Below are positions 36,094-45,289 of a stretch of DNA of 64,000 bases, piece by piece (within the stretch, counting starts at the first letter, position 1; every line of letters begins with the position of its first letter). The notes beneath the pieces are model-generated. The model saw only the letters and a list, made by a program, of their open reading frames with translations. It was not told the origin of the DNA and searched no databases. Origin of the DNA: Piscinibacter gummiphilus (GTDB lineage Bacteria > Pseudomonadota > Gammaproteobacteria > Burkholderiales > Burkholderiaceae_C); the NCBI RefSeq assembly GCF_032681285.1, contig NZ_CP136336.1, positions 4,823,001-4,887,000 on the forward strand, in the 5' to 3' direction. The position numbers were made by a program, and so were the translations under genes.

Positions 36094-37088
36094 CAGAGAA
36101 GGATGTCGTGGCTCGGTGACAGGGCGGGTGGCAGCTCGGTGTCGCCGAGCAGCTGGCGAAGTTCGATCTCGATCTGCCGGCTCATCTGCGAGATGGGCAC
36201 GTCGTTGGCGCCTCCTTCGAAGGGATTCTCCGTACTCTCGCCCACCAGATCGAGCGCAAGGTACATCCATCCGACGAGCATCGCAAACGGCACCGTGGCC
36301 CAGACCATGTGGCCGGCGAGCGGCGCGCCCACCATCTCGTTGAGGCGGTCGAACTCGCGCACCAGGCACCACGGCAGGAGCGCCGCGAAGCTCCACACGA
36401 AGCAGCGGTTGATGGCGGCGTATTGGCGCGGATAGGGGAAGTTTTTCAGGCGCTCGGCGCGGCCCTGCTGGTCGAGCAGGTCTTTGAGCGTCTTCTGCAT
36501 CTCGGTGTGGTGCAGCACGGCAAGTTGCTGCGCGGTGTAGAGCTCGCGCAGGGCCGCGCTCTGCTGCGCAATGAGCTGCAGCGCGCCCGGGGCAGCACCG
36601 TCCGTGTCGGGCTGGAAGCGAGCCAGCTCGTCGCTCAGCGGCGTGTCGGCCTCCGGCACGCGGAAGTGCCGCTCCCGGTACTCCGCATTGGCGCCGCGGT
36701 GCGCCGCCTCCCAGCGCCGCGGCGTGCGCAACTGGTAGCGCAGCACGGTGAGCCAGGCCAGGTGGCGCATCACCAGCCGCCGTGTGTGGCCGGGCTGCGT
36801 GGGGAAGTCGCGGCAGAGGAGGCCCCAGTAGCGGCTCAGCCCAACGAGGGTTCCCCACACCTGCTGCGCTTCCAGCGTGCGCTGGTAGGTCTGCGCATTC
36901 TTGAATCCGACGATGAACGAGGCGGCAGTGCCGAGCAAAACCGCCACCGGCCAGGGCACCGCGGCCCAGCCCTGCCCGAGCAGGCGGTACAGCACCACCG
37001 GCACCAGCGCAAACACGAGCAGCAGGTAGAGCCGGCGGCGCGTCCAGACCAGGAGTTCGGGCAACGAGTAGGAGGCGGCGACTTTCAT
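36093..37088 (-). CDS. Bestrophin-like (UPF0187) membrane protein
   Basis: 331-residue bestrophin-family protein, an inner-membrane anion channel-like fold with four predicted helices: about 20-45, 50-70, 235-258 and 268-295. The N-terminal W-T-R-R-R-L-Y, the G-F-K-N-A-Q-T-Y-Q-R segment near 75-84 and the D-L-V-G-E-S-T-E-N-P-F-E-G (about 290-302) are family hallmarks; the last resembles the acidic calcium-clasp region of animal bestrophins. ATG 37088 is chosen over a longer start. First gene of the operon with the ECF41 sigma factor and preceded by an ECF41-type promoter. Confidence 0.88.
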   Translation of the reverse strand: MKVAASYSLPELLVWTRRRLYLLLVFALVPVVLYRLLGQGWAAVPWPVAVLLGTAASFIVGFKNAQTYQRTLEAQQVWGTLVGLSRYWGLLCRDFPTQPGHTRRLVMRHLAWLTVLRYQLRTPRRWEAAHRGANAEYRERHFRVPEADTPLSDELARFQPDTDGAAPGALQLIAQQSAALRELYTAQQLAVLHHTEMQKTLKDLLDQQGRAERLKNFPYPRQYAAINRCFVWSFAALLPWCLVREFDRLNEMVGAPLAGHMVWATVPFAMLVGWMYLALDLVGESTENPFEGGANDVPISQMSRQIEIELRQLLGDTELPPALSPSHDILL

Positions 37089-37130
37089 GGCGGGTCCAGT
37101 GGGCGGCGCCATGCACCGCTTCATGGCCTA

Positions 37131-37157
37131 GACGTTTCTGCCCTGCGTCTTGTGACA
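37131..37157 (-). promoter_or_regulatory. ECF41-type promoter of the bestrophin-sigma operon
   Basis: Minus strand TGTCACA (37157-37151), 16-bp spacer, CGTC (37134-37131); about 43 bp from the -10 to the bestrophin start. Identical elements and spacing to the promoter of the AhpD-like gene, suggesting the sigma factor drives its own operon as well. Confidence 0.8.
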
Positions 37158-37284
37158 TCGATGGTCTCTTGACCTGTCGCAAACCGGCGCCCCGTGCTCG
37201 ATTGATGCACCGCAACAAACTTGGGCCTCAGGGGTATTGAAATGACTACCGAGGATCTCTCCCTCAGCAGACGACAGACACACC

Positions 37285-37884
37285 ATGAACACCCGAAGCA
37301 CCCTCATCGCCGCCGCCCTTGCCGCCGCTACCGTGGCTGCACCGCTCTCAGCACAAGCCCAGGAAGGCCCGTTCCTCGTGCGCCTGCGCGCCGTCAACCT
37401 CGACAGCGCCAACAAGGACAGCACCGGCCTCGACCTCACCGTCAACAACAAGGTGATCCCCGAGCTCGACGTGAGCTACTTCTTCACGCCGCAGATCGCC
37501 GCCGAGCTCATCCTCACCTACCCGCAGAAGCACACGCTGAAGGCCGGAGGTACCGAGATCGGCTCGCTCAAGCACCTGCCCCCCACGCTCACCGTGCAGT
37601 ACCACTTCACGCAGCTCGGCGCCTTCAAACCCTACCTCGGCGCCGGCGTGAACTACACGCGCTTCTCCGCGGTGAAGCTGCCGGCCGGTGTGGACATCGA
37701 GCGCAACAGCTTCGGCCTCGCGGTGCAGGCCGGTCTGGACTTCGCCGTGGCGAAGAACGTCTACCTGAACTTCGACGTGAAGAAGGTGCAGATCCGCACC
37801 GACGTCAGCTCGGGCGGCGCCAAGATCGGCACCTTCAAGGTCGACCCGCTGCTGGTCGGCGTGGGCGTGGGCTACCGCTTCTGA
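37285..37884 (+). CDS. OmpW family outer-membrane protein
   Basis: 199-residue outer-membrane beta-barrel of the OmpW family, which forms 8-stranded pores with a hydrophobic channel. The signal peptide (about 1-25) ends A-Q-A-Q. The barrel shows alternating strands, V-R-L-R-A-V-N-L, P-E-L-D-V-S-Y-F-F, F-K-P-Y-L-G-A-G-V-N-Y-T, and ends in G-V-G-Y-R-F with the terminal Phe needed for assembly. Single gene; the 196 bp upstream hold the divergent ECF41 promoter and no clear sigma-70 boxes. The ligand is unknown. Confidence 0.92.
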   Translation: MNTRSTLIAAALAAATVAAPLSAQAQEGPFLVRLRAVNLDSANKDSTGLDLTVNNKVIPELDVSYFFTPQIAAELILTYPQKHTLKAGGTEIGSLKHLPPTLTVQYHFTQLGAFKPYLGAGVNYTRFSAVKLPAGVDIERNSFGLAVQAGLDFAVAKNVYLNFDVKKVQIRTDVSSGGAKIGTFKVDPLLVGVGVGYRF

Positions 37885-37959
37885 CGCACGACCGCACTCC
37901 CCGCAGGTGACGCGGGGACCTGAGATCATCGGGGCCCGTCCTTTCGGCTGCGCCCCGCT

Positions 37960-39240
37960 TTGATCCCGTCCACCGCTCCCACCCCTGCCCTGCACACGCT
38001 CGCCAACGGCCTGCGCATCGTCGCCATCCCGATGCCTTGGCGGCAGACGGTGAGCCTGAGCGTCTTCGTGCGCACCGGCAGCCTGCACGAAACGCGGCTG
38101 CAGAACGGCATCAGCCACGTGGTCGAGCACATGGCCTTCAAGGGCACGCAAAGCCGCGACTGCCAGCGCATCAACCTCGACGCCGAACGCCTGGGCGCCG
38201 AGGTCAACGCGCACACCGACAAGGACCACACCGCCTTCCACATCGAGGGCCTGCCGGGCGACCTGCCGACCTTCGTGGCGCAGATCGCCGACATCGTGCG
38301 CCACAGCACCTTCCCCGCCGACGAGCTGGAGCGCGAGCGCCAGGTGATCCAGCATGAGTTCACCGAGTTCGAGGAAGACCCGGTCAACATCGCCTTCGAT
38401 CTCTTCGACAAGGCCTGCTACGGCGACCAGCACCCCGCCGGCCGCCCGGTGATCGGCAACCGCGCCAACATCAAGCGCTTCACGCGCGACGACCTGCTCG
38501 CCTACGTGCAGCAGCAGTACACCGCCTGCAACACCATCGTGGCCGCGGCCGGCCCGGTCGACGAGGCCGCGCTCGTCGCGGCCACCGAGTGCGCCTTCGG
38601 CGACATGCCCCGCGGCGAGCCCAACACCGTGCCGACGCCCGAGTGGCACGGCGGGGTGAAGCTGCGGCGGCTGTCGGGCAGCGCGCAATGCCAGATCGTG
38701 CTCGGCTTCGCCGCGCCGCCGCTGGCCGACGACGCGCACCTCGCCGACGTGCTGGCCGCCGCGCTGCTGGGCGAAGGCATGAGCTCGCCACTGCTCGACG
38801 AGATCCGCGAGCGGCGCGGCCTCGCCTACCAAGTGGGTTGCTCGGCCGACGTGTACCCGCTCGCGAGCCAGTTCGTGATCGACGGCGCCACCGAGCCGGC
38901 GCAGGCCGAAGCCTTCATCACCGAAGTGGCGCGCCTGCTGCGCCAGCATGCCGAGCACATCGACGACGACGGTCTCGCGCGGGCGCGCAACCAGATCAGC
39001 GTGCGGGCGCTGCGGGCTCTGGAACAGCCGGCCAAGCGCATGGAAGTGGCCGCGCAGGAGCTCTTCACCTTCGGCCGCCTGCGCGAGCCGGGGGAGTGGC
39101 TGGCGCGTCTGCAGGCGGTCGAGGCAACTCAAGTGCAGCGGGTGTTTCAGCGCATGCTCGCAAGCCGCGCGGCCGTGGGCCTGGCGGGCAGCGTGCCGGC
39201 GAAGCTGAAGGAACGCGCAGCCGGGCTGTATTCGGTGTGA
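37960..39240 (+). CDS. M16 family zinc peptidase
   Basis: 426-residue M16 (pitrilysin/processing-peptidase) protein. The inverted zinc motif H-x-x-E-H is H-V-V-E-H (about 53-57), with the downstream Glu ligand in the E-F-E-E-D region (about 130). Contains both the active N-terminal and the inactive C-terminal half (R-R-G-L-A-Y-Q-V-G, about 287). No signal peptide, so cytosolic. It starts with TTG at 37960; no ATG gives a full N-terminus. Single gene. Confidence 0.9.
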   Translation: MIPSTAPTPALHTLANGLRIVAIPMPWRQTVSLSVFVRTGSLHETRLQNGISHVVEHMAFKGTQSRDCQRINLDAERLGAEVNAHTDKDHTAFHIEGLPGDLPTFVAQIADIVRHSTFPADELERERQVIQHEFTEFEEDPVNIAFDLFDKACYGDQHPAGRPVIGNRANIKRFTRDDLLAYVQQQYTACNTIVAAAGPVDEAALVAATECAFGDMPRGEPNTVPTPEWHGGVKLRRLSGSAQCQIVLGFAAPPLADDAHLADVLAAALLGEGMSSPLLDEIRERRGLAYQVGCSADVYPLASQFVIDGATEPAQAEAFITEVARLLRQHAEHIDDDGLARARNQISVRALRALEQPAKRMEVAAQELFTFGRLREPGEWLARLQAVEATQVQRVFQRMLASRAAVGLAGSVPAKLKERAAGLYSV

Positions 39241-39269
39241 GCGGGCACCGTGTGATCAACCGGGCGTGA

Positions 39270-40265
39270 TCAACCGGGTGTGAGCAGTGCCGTGCGGGCC
39301 GCGCGGTGCTCGGCCCGCGCCGCGCTCGGTGGGTGGCCGATGATGCGTTTGAAGGCGCGGCTGAACGAGGCCTCGGAGTCGTAGCCCAGCCGCTCGGCCG
39401 CCGTCGCGACACGCATGCCTTCCTGCGCGATCCAGCGCCGCGCCTGGAACATCTTCAGCTTCGTCACATAACGCGCCGGCGTTTCGCCGACGGTGGTGGT
39501 GAAGGCTTCGGCGAAGCGCGAACGCGAGGCGCCCATCAGCGCCGCCAACTCGTGCACCGGCCAGTCGCGCTCCGGCTCGGCGTGGATGGCGGCGAGCACC
39601 TTGCCGATCGACGGGCAGCGCACCGCGGCGATCCAGCCGCTCGCGTCGCTGCAGGCACATTCGACCCACGCGCGGATGATGCTCGCCGCCAGCACGTCGG
39701 CCAAGCGCGCGAGGATGCCGCAGGCGCCGATGCGGTCCAGTGCCACTTCACGCTCCATCGCGTCGAGCAGTGCCGGCACGGCCGGGTCGCGCTGGGCCAG
39801 TTCACCGGCGCGCATCACCTGCGGCATCATCGCCACGAGCGGGTGCAGCGGGTCGAGGTTGAAGCGCAGCGCGCCGCAGAACATCACGTCGGGCTTGGCC
39901 GTCTCTTCACGCTCATCGCGCACGAGGTAGAGGTTGTCGGCGACCTTGCGCCGGTTCATCGTGTCGATGTCGACCGGCGGCACCTCGGGCGCGCTGGCCA
40001 GCACATGGGCACTGCCGCGCGGCAGCAGCACCGCGTCGCCCGGGTTCAGCCGCAGCCAGTCGGTGCTCGGGGTGCGCAGCCAGCACGCCCCACCCGAGAC
40101 GAAATGGAAGCGCGCCGAGCGCTGCGCCGGGAAGCTGATGGCCCACGGGCCGTGCAGGACGCACCGGCCGTACTCCACGCCTTCGAGGCGCAGGTTCAGG
40201 AGGATCTCGGTCAGCGTGTCGGGCACGCCAGGAGGCTCGGGAGGCCTGGACGAATGAGCAAGCAT
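39270..40265 (-). CDS. AraC family regulator with cupin domain
   Basis: 331 residues. The N-terminal AraC-binding cupin (about 20-200; A-R-F-H-F-V-S-G-G-A-C-W-L, G-D-A-V-L-L-P-R-G-S-A-H) is of the cupin_6 type, followed by two helix-turn-helix motifs (L-A-A-L-M-G-A-S-R-S-R-F-A and A-A-E-R-L-G-Y-D-S-E-A-S-F-S-R-A-F). Divergent from an MFS exporter gene with 78 bp between starts, so it probably regulates the transporter and the oxidoreductase behind it. Confidence 0.92.
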   Translation of the reverse strand: MLAHSSRPPEPPGVPDTLTEILLNLRLEGVEYGRCVLHGPWAISFPAQRSARFHFVSGGACWLRTPSTDWLRLNPGDAVLLPRGSAHVLASAPEVPPVDIDTMNRRKVADNLYLVRDEREETAKPDVMFCGALRFNLDPLHPLVAMMPQVMRAGELAQRDPAVPALLDAMEREVALDRIGACGILARLADVLAASIIRAWVECACSDASGWIAAVRCPSIGKVLAAIHAEPERDWPVHELAALMGASRSRFAEAFTTTVGETPARYVTKLKMFQARRWIAQEGMRVATAAERLGYDSEASFSRAFKRIIGHPPSAARAEHRAARTALLTPG

Positions 40266-40343
40266 CTCGGCATTTCTGGCATGGAAACGCCGGAATGCTA
40301 CGCCTAAGCTGGCCGCTCGTGTTGTCCAACCGCCTTGTCCCCC

Positions 40344-41558
40344 ATGTCTGCCACCTGCCCCGACTGCGTCGCCCTGCCCGGCGACGCCCCCGCTTCCGCC
40401 ACACCCTCCGACGCCCGCTGGCCCGCCATCGGCGCCCTGGGCCTGGGCGTGTTCGGCCTCGTCACCGCCGAATTCCTGCCGGCCAGTCTGCTCACGGCCA
40501 TGGCCGCCGACCTGCACGTGAGCGATGGCGCGGCCGGCCAGGCGGTCACCGCCACCGCGCTGGTCGGTGCGGTCGCCGCCCCTTCGATTCCGCTGCTCAC
40601 GCGCCGCTTCGACCGCAAGCAGGTGATGTTGGCGCTGACCCTGCTGCTGGTGCTGTCGAACCTGATCGCCGCCACGGCCGGCAGCCTCGCCACGCTGCTC
40701 GTCGCACGCGTGATGCTCGGCGTCGCACTGGGCGGGTTCTGGTCGATGGCCGCCGCACTCGCGATGCGGCTCGTGCCGGAACACCTCTTCGCGCGCGCGA
40801 TGTCGGTCATCCTCACCGGCGTGTCGGTCGCGACCGTCTGCGCGGCACCCATCGGCGCGTGGATGGGCGACCTGTGGGGTTGGCGCAGCGCCTTCGTCGC
40901 CGCCGGGGTGGTGAGCGTCGTCACGCTCGTGGCCCAGTTCGTCACGCTGCCCGCCCTGCCCCCGCGCGACAACCCGAGCCTGCGCGTGCTCGGCGAGCTG
41001 CTCACGCGGCCCAGCGTGCGCGTGGCCCTGCTCGCGGTGCTGCTCGTGATCTCGGGCCATTTCGCCGGCTTCACCTACATCCGCCCGCTGATGGAGCAGG
41101 TGACGCACCTGCCGGTGAGCGCGATCACCGCCGTGCTGCTCGGCTACGGCATCGGCGGCTTCTTCGGCAATTTCGCCGGTGGTGCGCTCGCGGGGCGCAG
41201 CGAGCGCCACGCCATCGTCGCGGGCGGTGCGCTGATCGTGGTGCTCGCGGCTAGCCTTCTGGTGGCCGGCCACTCGTCGACGGTGACGGCGATCGCCGTC
41301 GCGCTGTGGGGCTTTGCGTTCGGCGCCTTCCCGGTCGGCTTCCAGACCTGGATCGTGCGGGCCGCGCCCGACCAGGCGGAAGGTGCGGGCGGCTTGCTCG
41401 TCGCTGCGTTCCAGATCGCCATCGCGAGCGGGGCGATCGGCGGCGGCCTGCTGGTCGACCACGTGGGCGCACTCGGCGGCCCTGGCTTCGCGGTCGCGGC
41501 CATCACGCTCGGCACGCTGCTCACGCTGCGCCACGGCCCACGCCCGGTGCGCATCTGA
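40344..41558 (+). CDS. MFS transporter, DHA1-type exporter
   Basis: 404-residue, 12-helix inner-membrane drug:H+ antiporter-1-type MFS protein similar in pattern to the sugar/purine exporters SotB and NepI (F-G-L-V-T-A-E-F-L-P-A in helix 1, R-V-M-L-G-V-A-L-G-G-F-W-S-M in helix 4). Start ATG 40344. It lies opposite the AraC gene and 10 bp ahead of the oxidoreductase gene, likely an inducible export/detoxification pair. The substrate is unknown. Confidence 0.88.
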   Translation: MSATCPDCVALPGDAPASATPSDARWPAIGALGLGVFGLVTAEFLPASLLTAMAADLHVSDGAAGQAVTATALVGAVAAPSIPLLTRRFDRKQVMLALTLLLVLSNLIAATAGSLATLLVARVMLGVALGGFWSMAAALAMRLVPEHLFARAMSVILTGVSVATVCAAPIGAWMGDLWGWRSAFVAAGVVSVVTLVAQFVTLPALPPRDNPSLRVLGELLTRPSVRVALLAVLLVISGHFAGFTYIRPLMEQVTHLPVSAITAVLLGYGIGGFFGNFAGGALAGRSERHAIVAGGALIVVLAASLLVAGHSSTVTAIAVALWGFAFGAFPVGFQTWIVRAAPDQAEGAGGLLVAAFQIAIASGAIGGGLLVDHVGALGGPGFAVAAITLGTLLTLRHGPRPVRI

Positions 41559-41568
41559 GGAGGACACG

Positions 41569-42591
41569 ATGACCACGCTCAACCGCCGCATCGTGCTCGC
41601 ATCCCGGCCCAAGGGCCGGCCGCAGCTGGGCGACTTCCGACTCGAGACACAGTCCGTTCCCACGCCTGCCGAAGGCCAGGTGCTGCTGCGCACGCTGTGG
41701 CTCTCGCTCGACCCGTACATGCGCAACCTGATGGACGAGGTTGGCCCCGGCTACGCGCCCTCGATCGAGATCGGCGCGCCCCTAGTCGGCGGCACGGTGA
41801 GCCGCGTCGTGGCCTCGCGCCACCCGCAGTTCCAGGAAGGGCAACTCGTGCTCGCCAACGCCGGCTGGCAGGACCACGCCCTCAGCGACGGCAGCGACCT
41901 GCAAACGATCGACGATCTCGCCCAGCCTTCACACGCCCTCGGCGGCCTGGGCATGCCGGGCTTCACCGCCCACGTGGGCCTGCTCGACATCGGCCAGCCA
42001 CGCCCCGGCGAGACCGTGGTCGTCGCGGCCGCCACCGGCGCCGTCGGCGCGATGGTCGGCCAGATCGCCAGGCTGAAAGGCGCGCGCGTCGTCGGCATCG
42101 CGGGCGGCGCCGAGAAGGTGCGCCACGCGGTGGAGGTGCTCGGCTTCGATGCCTGCCTCGACCGCCACGACCCGCGCCTCGCCGCCCACCTCGCCGAGGC
42201 GTGCCCTCACGGCATCGACGTCTATTTCGAGAACGTCGGCGGCGAGGTGCTCGATGCGGTGCTGCCGCTGCTCAACGTCAACGCACGGATCCCGGTCTGC
42301 GGCTTCATCGCGCACTACAACGACGACGGTGCGCCGGCCTCACCCGACCGGCGCGCCCAGCTGCTGGCCACCGTGCTGCAAAAGCGCGTGCGCATGCAGG
42401 GCTTCATCATCCTCGACCACTACGGTGAGCGCTTCGACGCCTTCCAGCGCGAGATGCGCGAGTGGGTGCAGGCGGGCCGCGTCAAGCTGCACGAAGCACG
42501 CGTCGAGGGCCTGGAGCAGGCCCCCGCGGCGCTCGCCGCCCTGCTCGACGGCCGCCACCTCGGCAAGCTGGTCGTGCACGTGGCCGATTGA
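41569..42591 (+). CDS. NADP-dependent medium-chain oxidoreductase (CurA/leukotriene-type)
   Basis: 340-residue MDR-family alkenal/one reductase of the CurA-type. Substrate-domain motif L-S-L-D-P-Y-M-R (about 46-53), nucleotide loop A-A-T-G-A-V-G-A-M-V-G-Q (about 155-166), the Y-F-E-N-V-G-G motif (about 222-228) and R-V-R-M-Q-G-F-I. It reduces carbon-carbon double bonds of unsaturated carbonyls by family. No zinc ligands, as expected. Ribosome site GAGGAGG just before the ATG; same operon as the MFS gene. Confidence 0.92.
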   Translation: MTTLNRRIVLASRPKGRPQLGDFRLETQSVPTPAEGQVLLRTLWLSLDPYMRNLMDEVGPGYAPSIEIGAPLVGGTVSRVVASRHPQFQEGQLVLANAGWQDHALSDGSDLQTIDDLAQPSHALGGLGMPGFTAHVGLLDIGQPRPGETVVVAAATGAVGAMVGQIARLKGARVVGIAGGAEKVRHAVEVLGFDACLDRHDPRLAAHLAEACPHGIDVYFENVGGEVLDAVLPLLNVNARIPVCGFIAHYNDDGAPASPDRRAQLLATVLQKRVRMQGFIILDHYGERFDAFQREMREWVQAGRVKLHEARVEGLEQAPAALAALLDGRHLGKLVVHVAD

Positions 42592-42612
42592 CCCGACGTC
42601 CGAGGGCCGAGC

Positions 42613-43044
42613 TCAGATCCGGGTCTCGCCGCCGAGCTGCTGGCGCAGGCGCTCTTCCTGAGCCTGAAGCTCGGGCGTGAAGGCCTCGCCGAAATCGGCG
42701 GCCTCGAAGAACGGGCGGATTTCGATCTCGGAGTCGCTCTCCATCGGGTTGGGGCAACGCTTGACCCACTCGACGGCCTCGGCCATGTCCTTCACTTCCC
42801 ACACCCAGTAGCCGGCGATCAGCTCCTTGGTCTCGGCGAAGGGGCCGTCGACCACCGAGCGATCCTTGCCCGAGAAACGCACGCGCTTGCCGCGCGAGCT
42901 CGGGTGCAAGCCATCGCCGCCTTTCATGATGCCGGCCTTCACCAGTTCTTCGTTGTAGTTGCCCATCGCGGCCATCAGCTCGGTGCTCGGCATCTTGCCG
43001 GCTTCGGATTCAGGGCTGGCCTTCACGATCACCATCACGCGCAT
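42613..43044 (-). CDS. YCII/DGPF-domain protein
   Basis: 143-residue YciI-like (DGPF) protein with a ferredoxin-like fold. The namesake motif V-V-D-G-P-F-A-E-T-K-E (about 66-76) and G-Y-W-V-W-E-V are present. ATG 43044 is used. Such genes commonly accompany ECF42 sigma factors, but no ECF gene is adjacent here. The next gene upstream on the strand is a VOC protein 107 bp away. Enzymatic role unknown. Confidence 0.88.
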   Translation of the reverse strand: MRVMVIVKASPESEAGKMPSTELMAAMGNYNEELVKAGIMKGGDGLHPSSRGKRVRFSGKDRSVVDGPFAETKELIAGYWVWEVKDMAEAVEWVKRCPNPMESDSEIEIRPFFEAADFGEAFTPELQAQEERLRQQLGGETRI

Positions 43045-43151
43045 GTCGTTCTCCTTGCTTGGGTTGAGCGAGCCGGGTTCGAAAAATGGGTGGCTCTGAT
43101 CACACGACGGCTGGGCGCGTCTGAAATCGACAAGCGCCCGCCGAAAAATCT

Positions 43152-43556
43152 TCAGGTGGCGATCTCGTCGTAGCCGCGGCCGACGAATTCGATCAGGCAG
43201 AAGCCATTGCCGAACGGGTCGGAAAACATCGCCAGCTTGCCCCAGCGGGCCTCTTGCACCGGCTTCTCCTGCAACGCCCCGGCCGTCAGCGCCTGCCGCA
43301 CGGCAGCGTTGATGTCGGGCACCACGATGTCGACGTGCACCGGGCACCAATGGCGGCTGTAGCTGCGCACCTGCGTGTCACCCGGCACCGGCGACGTTCC
43401 CGCAGCCTTCTGCAACAGGTAGATCGGCACGGGCCCACCGAGCAGTTCCAGCACCTCGCCGCCGATCCGACGGCCGGGCCGCAGGCCGAACGCATTGCAA
43501 TAGAAGGCTTCGGCGCGCGGCAGGTCGGGCACGTCGATGTTGACCAGCATGTCCAT
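43152..43556 (-). CDS. VOC (glyoxalase/bleomycin-resistance fold) protein
   Basis: 134-residue VOC protein: one paired beta-alpha-beta-beta-beta module set, with V-D-I-V-V-P-D-I-N-A-A-V in the second half and the conserved end segment S-D-P-F-G-N-G-F-C-L-I-E-F carrying the metal-ligand Glu. Likely co-transcribed with the YCII gene. The substrate is unknown. Confidence 0.87.
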   Translation of the reverse strand: MDMLVNIDVPDLPRAEAFYCNAFGLRPGRRIGGEVLELLGGPVPIYLLQKAAGTSPVPGDTQVRSYSRHWCPVHVDIVVPDINAAVRQALTAGALQEKPVQEARWGKLAMFSDPFGNGFCLIEFVGRGYDEIAT

Positions 43557-43590
43557 GCAAACACCTCCGGGGTCGATGCCGGGCGCGTGC

Positions 43591-44166
43591 TCAGCTACGC
43601 TGCCACATCACACCGTCTTCGGTGAGCATCACGTCGACCAGCAGGTCATCGGGCTCGGCGCGCAGCAGCGGCAGGAAGCCATGCGCATAGCCCACGCCGA
43701 TGGTGAGCGGGCGTGGGTTCAGGCTCTCGATGGTGCGGTCGTAGAAGCCGCCGCCGTAGCCCAGGCGCACGCCGCCCGGGCCGTAGCCCACGCAGGGCAG
43801 CACCAGCAGGCCGGGCCGGAATTCATCGGTGCCCTTGGGCTTGGGGATGTCGTGCGCGTCGAGCTCCATCTCGCAGCCGGGGAACCACACGTGGAAGCGC
43901 AGCTCGCCGGTGAGCTTGTCGGTGACGGGCAGGCCGATGCGGCGCGGCGAGCCTTCGGGCCCGCCTTCGCTCCAGCGGTAGAGCGCCGGCAGCGGGTCGA
44001 ACTCGCCCTTGATCGGCCAGTAGGCGCCGATCGTCGATTCCTTGCGGCTCACGAGCCAGGCGCGCAGCACCTGCTGCAGTTGCACGGCACGCTCCAGGCG
44101 GTCGGGCAGCGCCTGGCGGGCGGCGATGAGCTTGGCGCGCAGGGCGCGGCGGTCTTCGGGGGTCAT
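43591..44166 (-). CDS. 5-formyltetrahydrofolate cyclo-ligase
   Basis: 191-residue YgfA/MTHFS family enzyme that converts 5-formyl-THF to methenyl-THF. The ATP/magnesium motif is G-Y-G-G-G-F-Y-D-R (about 144-152), with the preceding L-V-L-P-C-V-G-Y and the N-terminal R-R-A-L-R-A-K-L-I-A-A-R-Q-A-L. ATG 44166. In many proteobacteria 6S RNA lies beside this gene, but the 73 bp upstream here are too short to hold it. Confidence 0.93.
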   Translation of the reverse strand: MTPEDRRALRAKLIAARQALPDRLERAVQLQQVLRAWLVSRKESTIGAYWPIKGEFDPLPALYRWSEGGPEGSPRRIGLPVTDKLTGELRFHVWFPGCEMELDAHDIPKPKGTDEFRPGLLVLPCVGYGPGGVRLGYGGGFYDRTIESLNPRPLTIGVGYAHGFLPLLRAEPDDLLVDVMLTEDGVMWQRS

Positions 44167-44239
44167 GCGCAATCTCCGGAACCTTGGGGCCGACGAGGCC
44201 GCCGGCATTGTGCAGGAGCCGTCCACAGCAGGCCCTCGC

Positions 44240-45244
44240 TCACGCGCGGAATTGCCTTTGCGCAAACAACCACGCGAGGCGCGACGCATCGGGCCCGCGG
44301 CTGTCGCTGTAGGGCTTCTTCGCGGCGCCGCCGCTCCAGGCATGTCCGAGCGTGTCGACCTCCACCAGCGCCGCCACGTCACGGCCGCGGCGCTTGTGCT
44401 CGGTGATCGTCATCGGGTGGCGCTGGCCGCGCTGCACCCTCCGCGATTCGCTCGCGGTGGCGCCGGCCGCATCGGCCCACAGGTTGACGGTGGCACTCGC
44501 ATTGCGCGACGAGACCACGCGGTCGTGCTCGCCGTGGATCACCATCAGCGGCGGCAGCGCCTCGCTCACCGCGAGGGGCGTGAGGAGCTGCCGCCCGCGC
44601 ATCGCGCGCACCGCCGCGGCGCTCGTGTCGGCCGAGCCCGGCGCCACGCCCGAGTGCATCACCACCGCCTTGAAACGCGCCGGGTGGCGCGTGGCCAGCA
44701 GTGCGGCCATGCTCGCGCCGGCCGACAGGCCGCACACGGCCACGCGTGTCACATCGGCCGGGTAGAAAAGGGCCACCTGGTCGATGGCCTTCAGGATCAG
44801 CGCCGCCTCGCTGTAGGCCCGCCCCGAGCGGGTCTCGAACCAGTTCCAGCAGCCTTGCGGGTTGGCCACGCGGTCCTGCTCGGGGTAGAGCACGAGAAAG
44901 CGCTCGCGGTCGGCCACGCGGTTCATGCGGGTGCTGACGGCGAAGTTGCGCGCGTCCTGCCCGCAGCCGTGCAGCATCACCATCACCGGCACCCGCTCGG
45001 CGTAGTGCAGGCCTGGTGGCCGGTAGAGATGAAATCGCAGCAGCCCCGACAGGCCGACGGCCACGCCGGGCAGCCAGTCGCCGGGGCCCGGCGGTGGCTT
45101 GCGTGACGCGGCCGCGGCCTGGGTCACCTGGCCGATCTGCTGCCGACTTGCCTTCAGCCCGGCATGGAGCCCGGCGCGTGTCCACACGCCCAGGCTGCGC
45201 TCGAACGACTTCGCCCAGGCGCTCGCCAGCGTGCGTTTGGCCAC
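44240..45244 (-). CDS. PHB depolymerase-family esterase
   Basis: 334-residue alpha/beta hydrolase of the polyhydroxybutyrate depolymerase/LpqC esterase family. Oxyanion segment M-L-H-G-C-G-Q-D (about 90-97), nucleophile elbow G-L-S-A-G-A-S-M (about 172-179), catalytic Asp in H-G-E-H-D-R and His in L-G-H-A-W-S-G-G (about 305-312). Unlike secreted members it has no recognisable signal peptide; the N-terminus is basic (M-A-K-R-T-L). It may act on intracellular polymer or small esters. Confidence 0.85.
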   Translation of the reverse strand: MAKRTLASAWAKSFERSLGVWTRAGLHAGLKASRQQIGQVTQAAAASRKPPPGPGDWLPGVAVGLSGLLRFHLYRPPGLHYAERVPVMVMLHGCGQDARNFAVSTRMNRVADRERFLVLYPEQDRVANPQGCWNWFETRSGRAYSEAALILKAIDQVALFYPADVTRVAVCGLSAGASMAALLATRHPARFKAVVMHSGVAPGSADTSAAAVRAMRGRQLLTPLAVSEALPPLMVIHGEHDRVVSSRNASATVNLWADAAGATASESRRVQRGQRHPMTITEHKRRGRDVAALVEVDTLGHAWSGGAAKKPYSDSRGPDASRLAWLFAQRQFRA

Positions 45245-45289
45245 GCAGCGGCCTCCCGTGCGAGCGTCGGTTCCGTCGGTGGCGGGCGT

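Noticed and set aside
44167..44239. 6S RNA gene next to the 5-formyl-THF cyclo-ligase gene.
   Set aside because: The gap is only 73 bp, too short for a 6S RNA.
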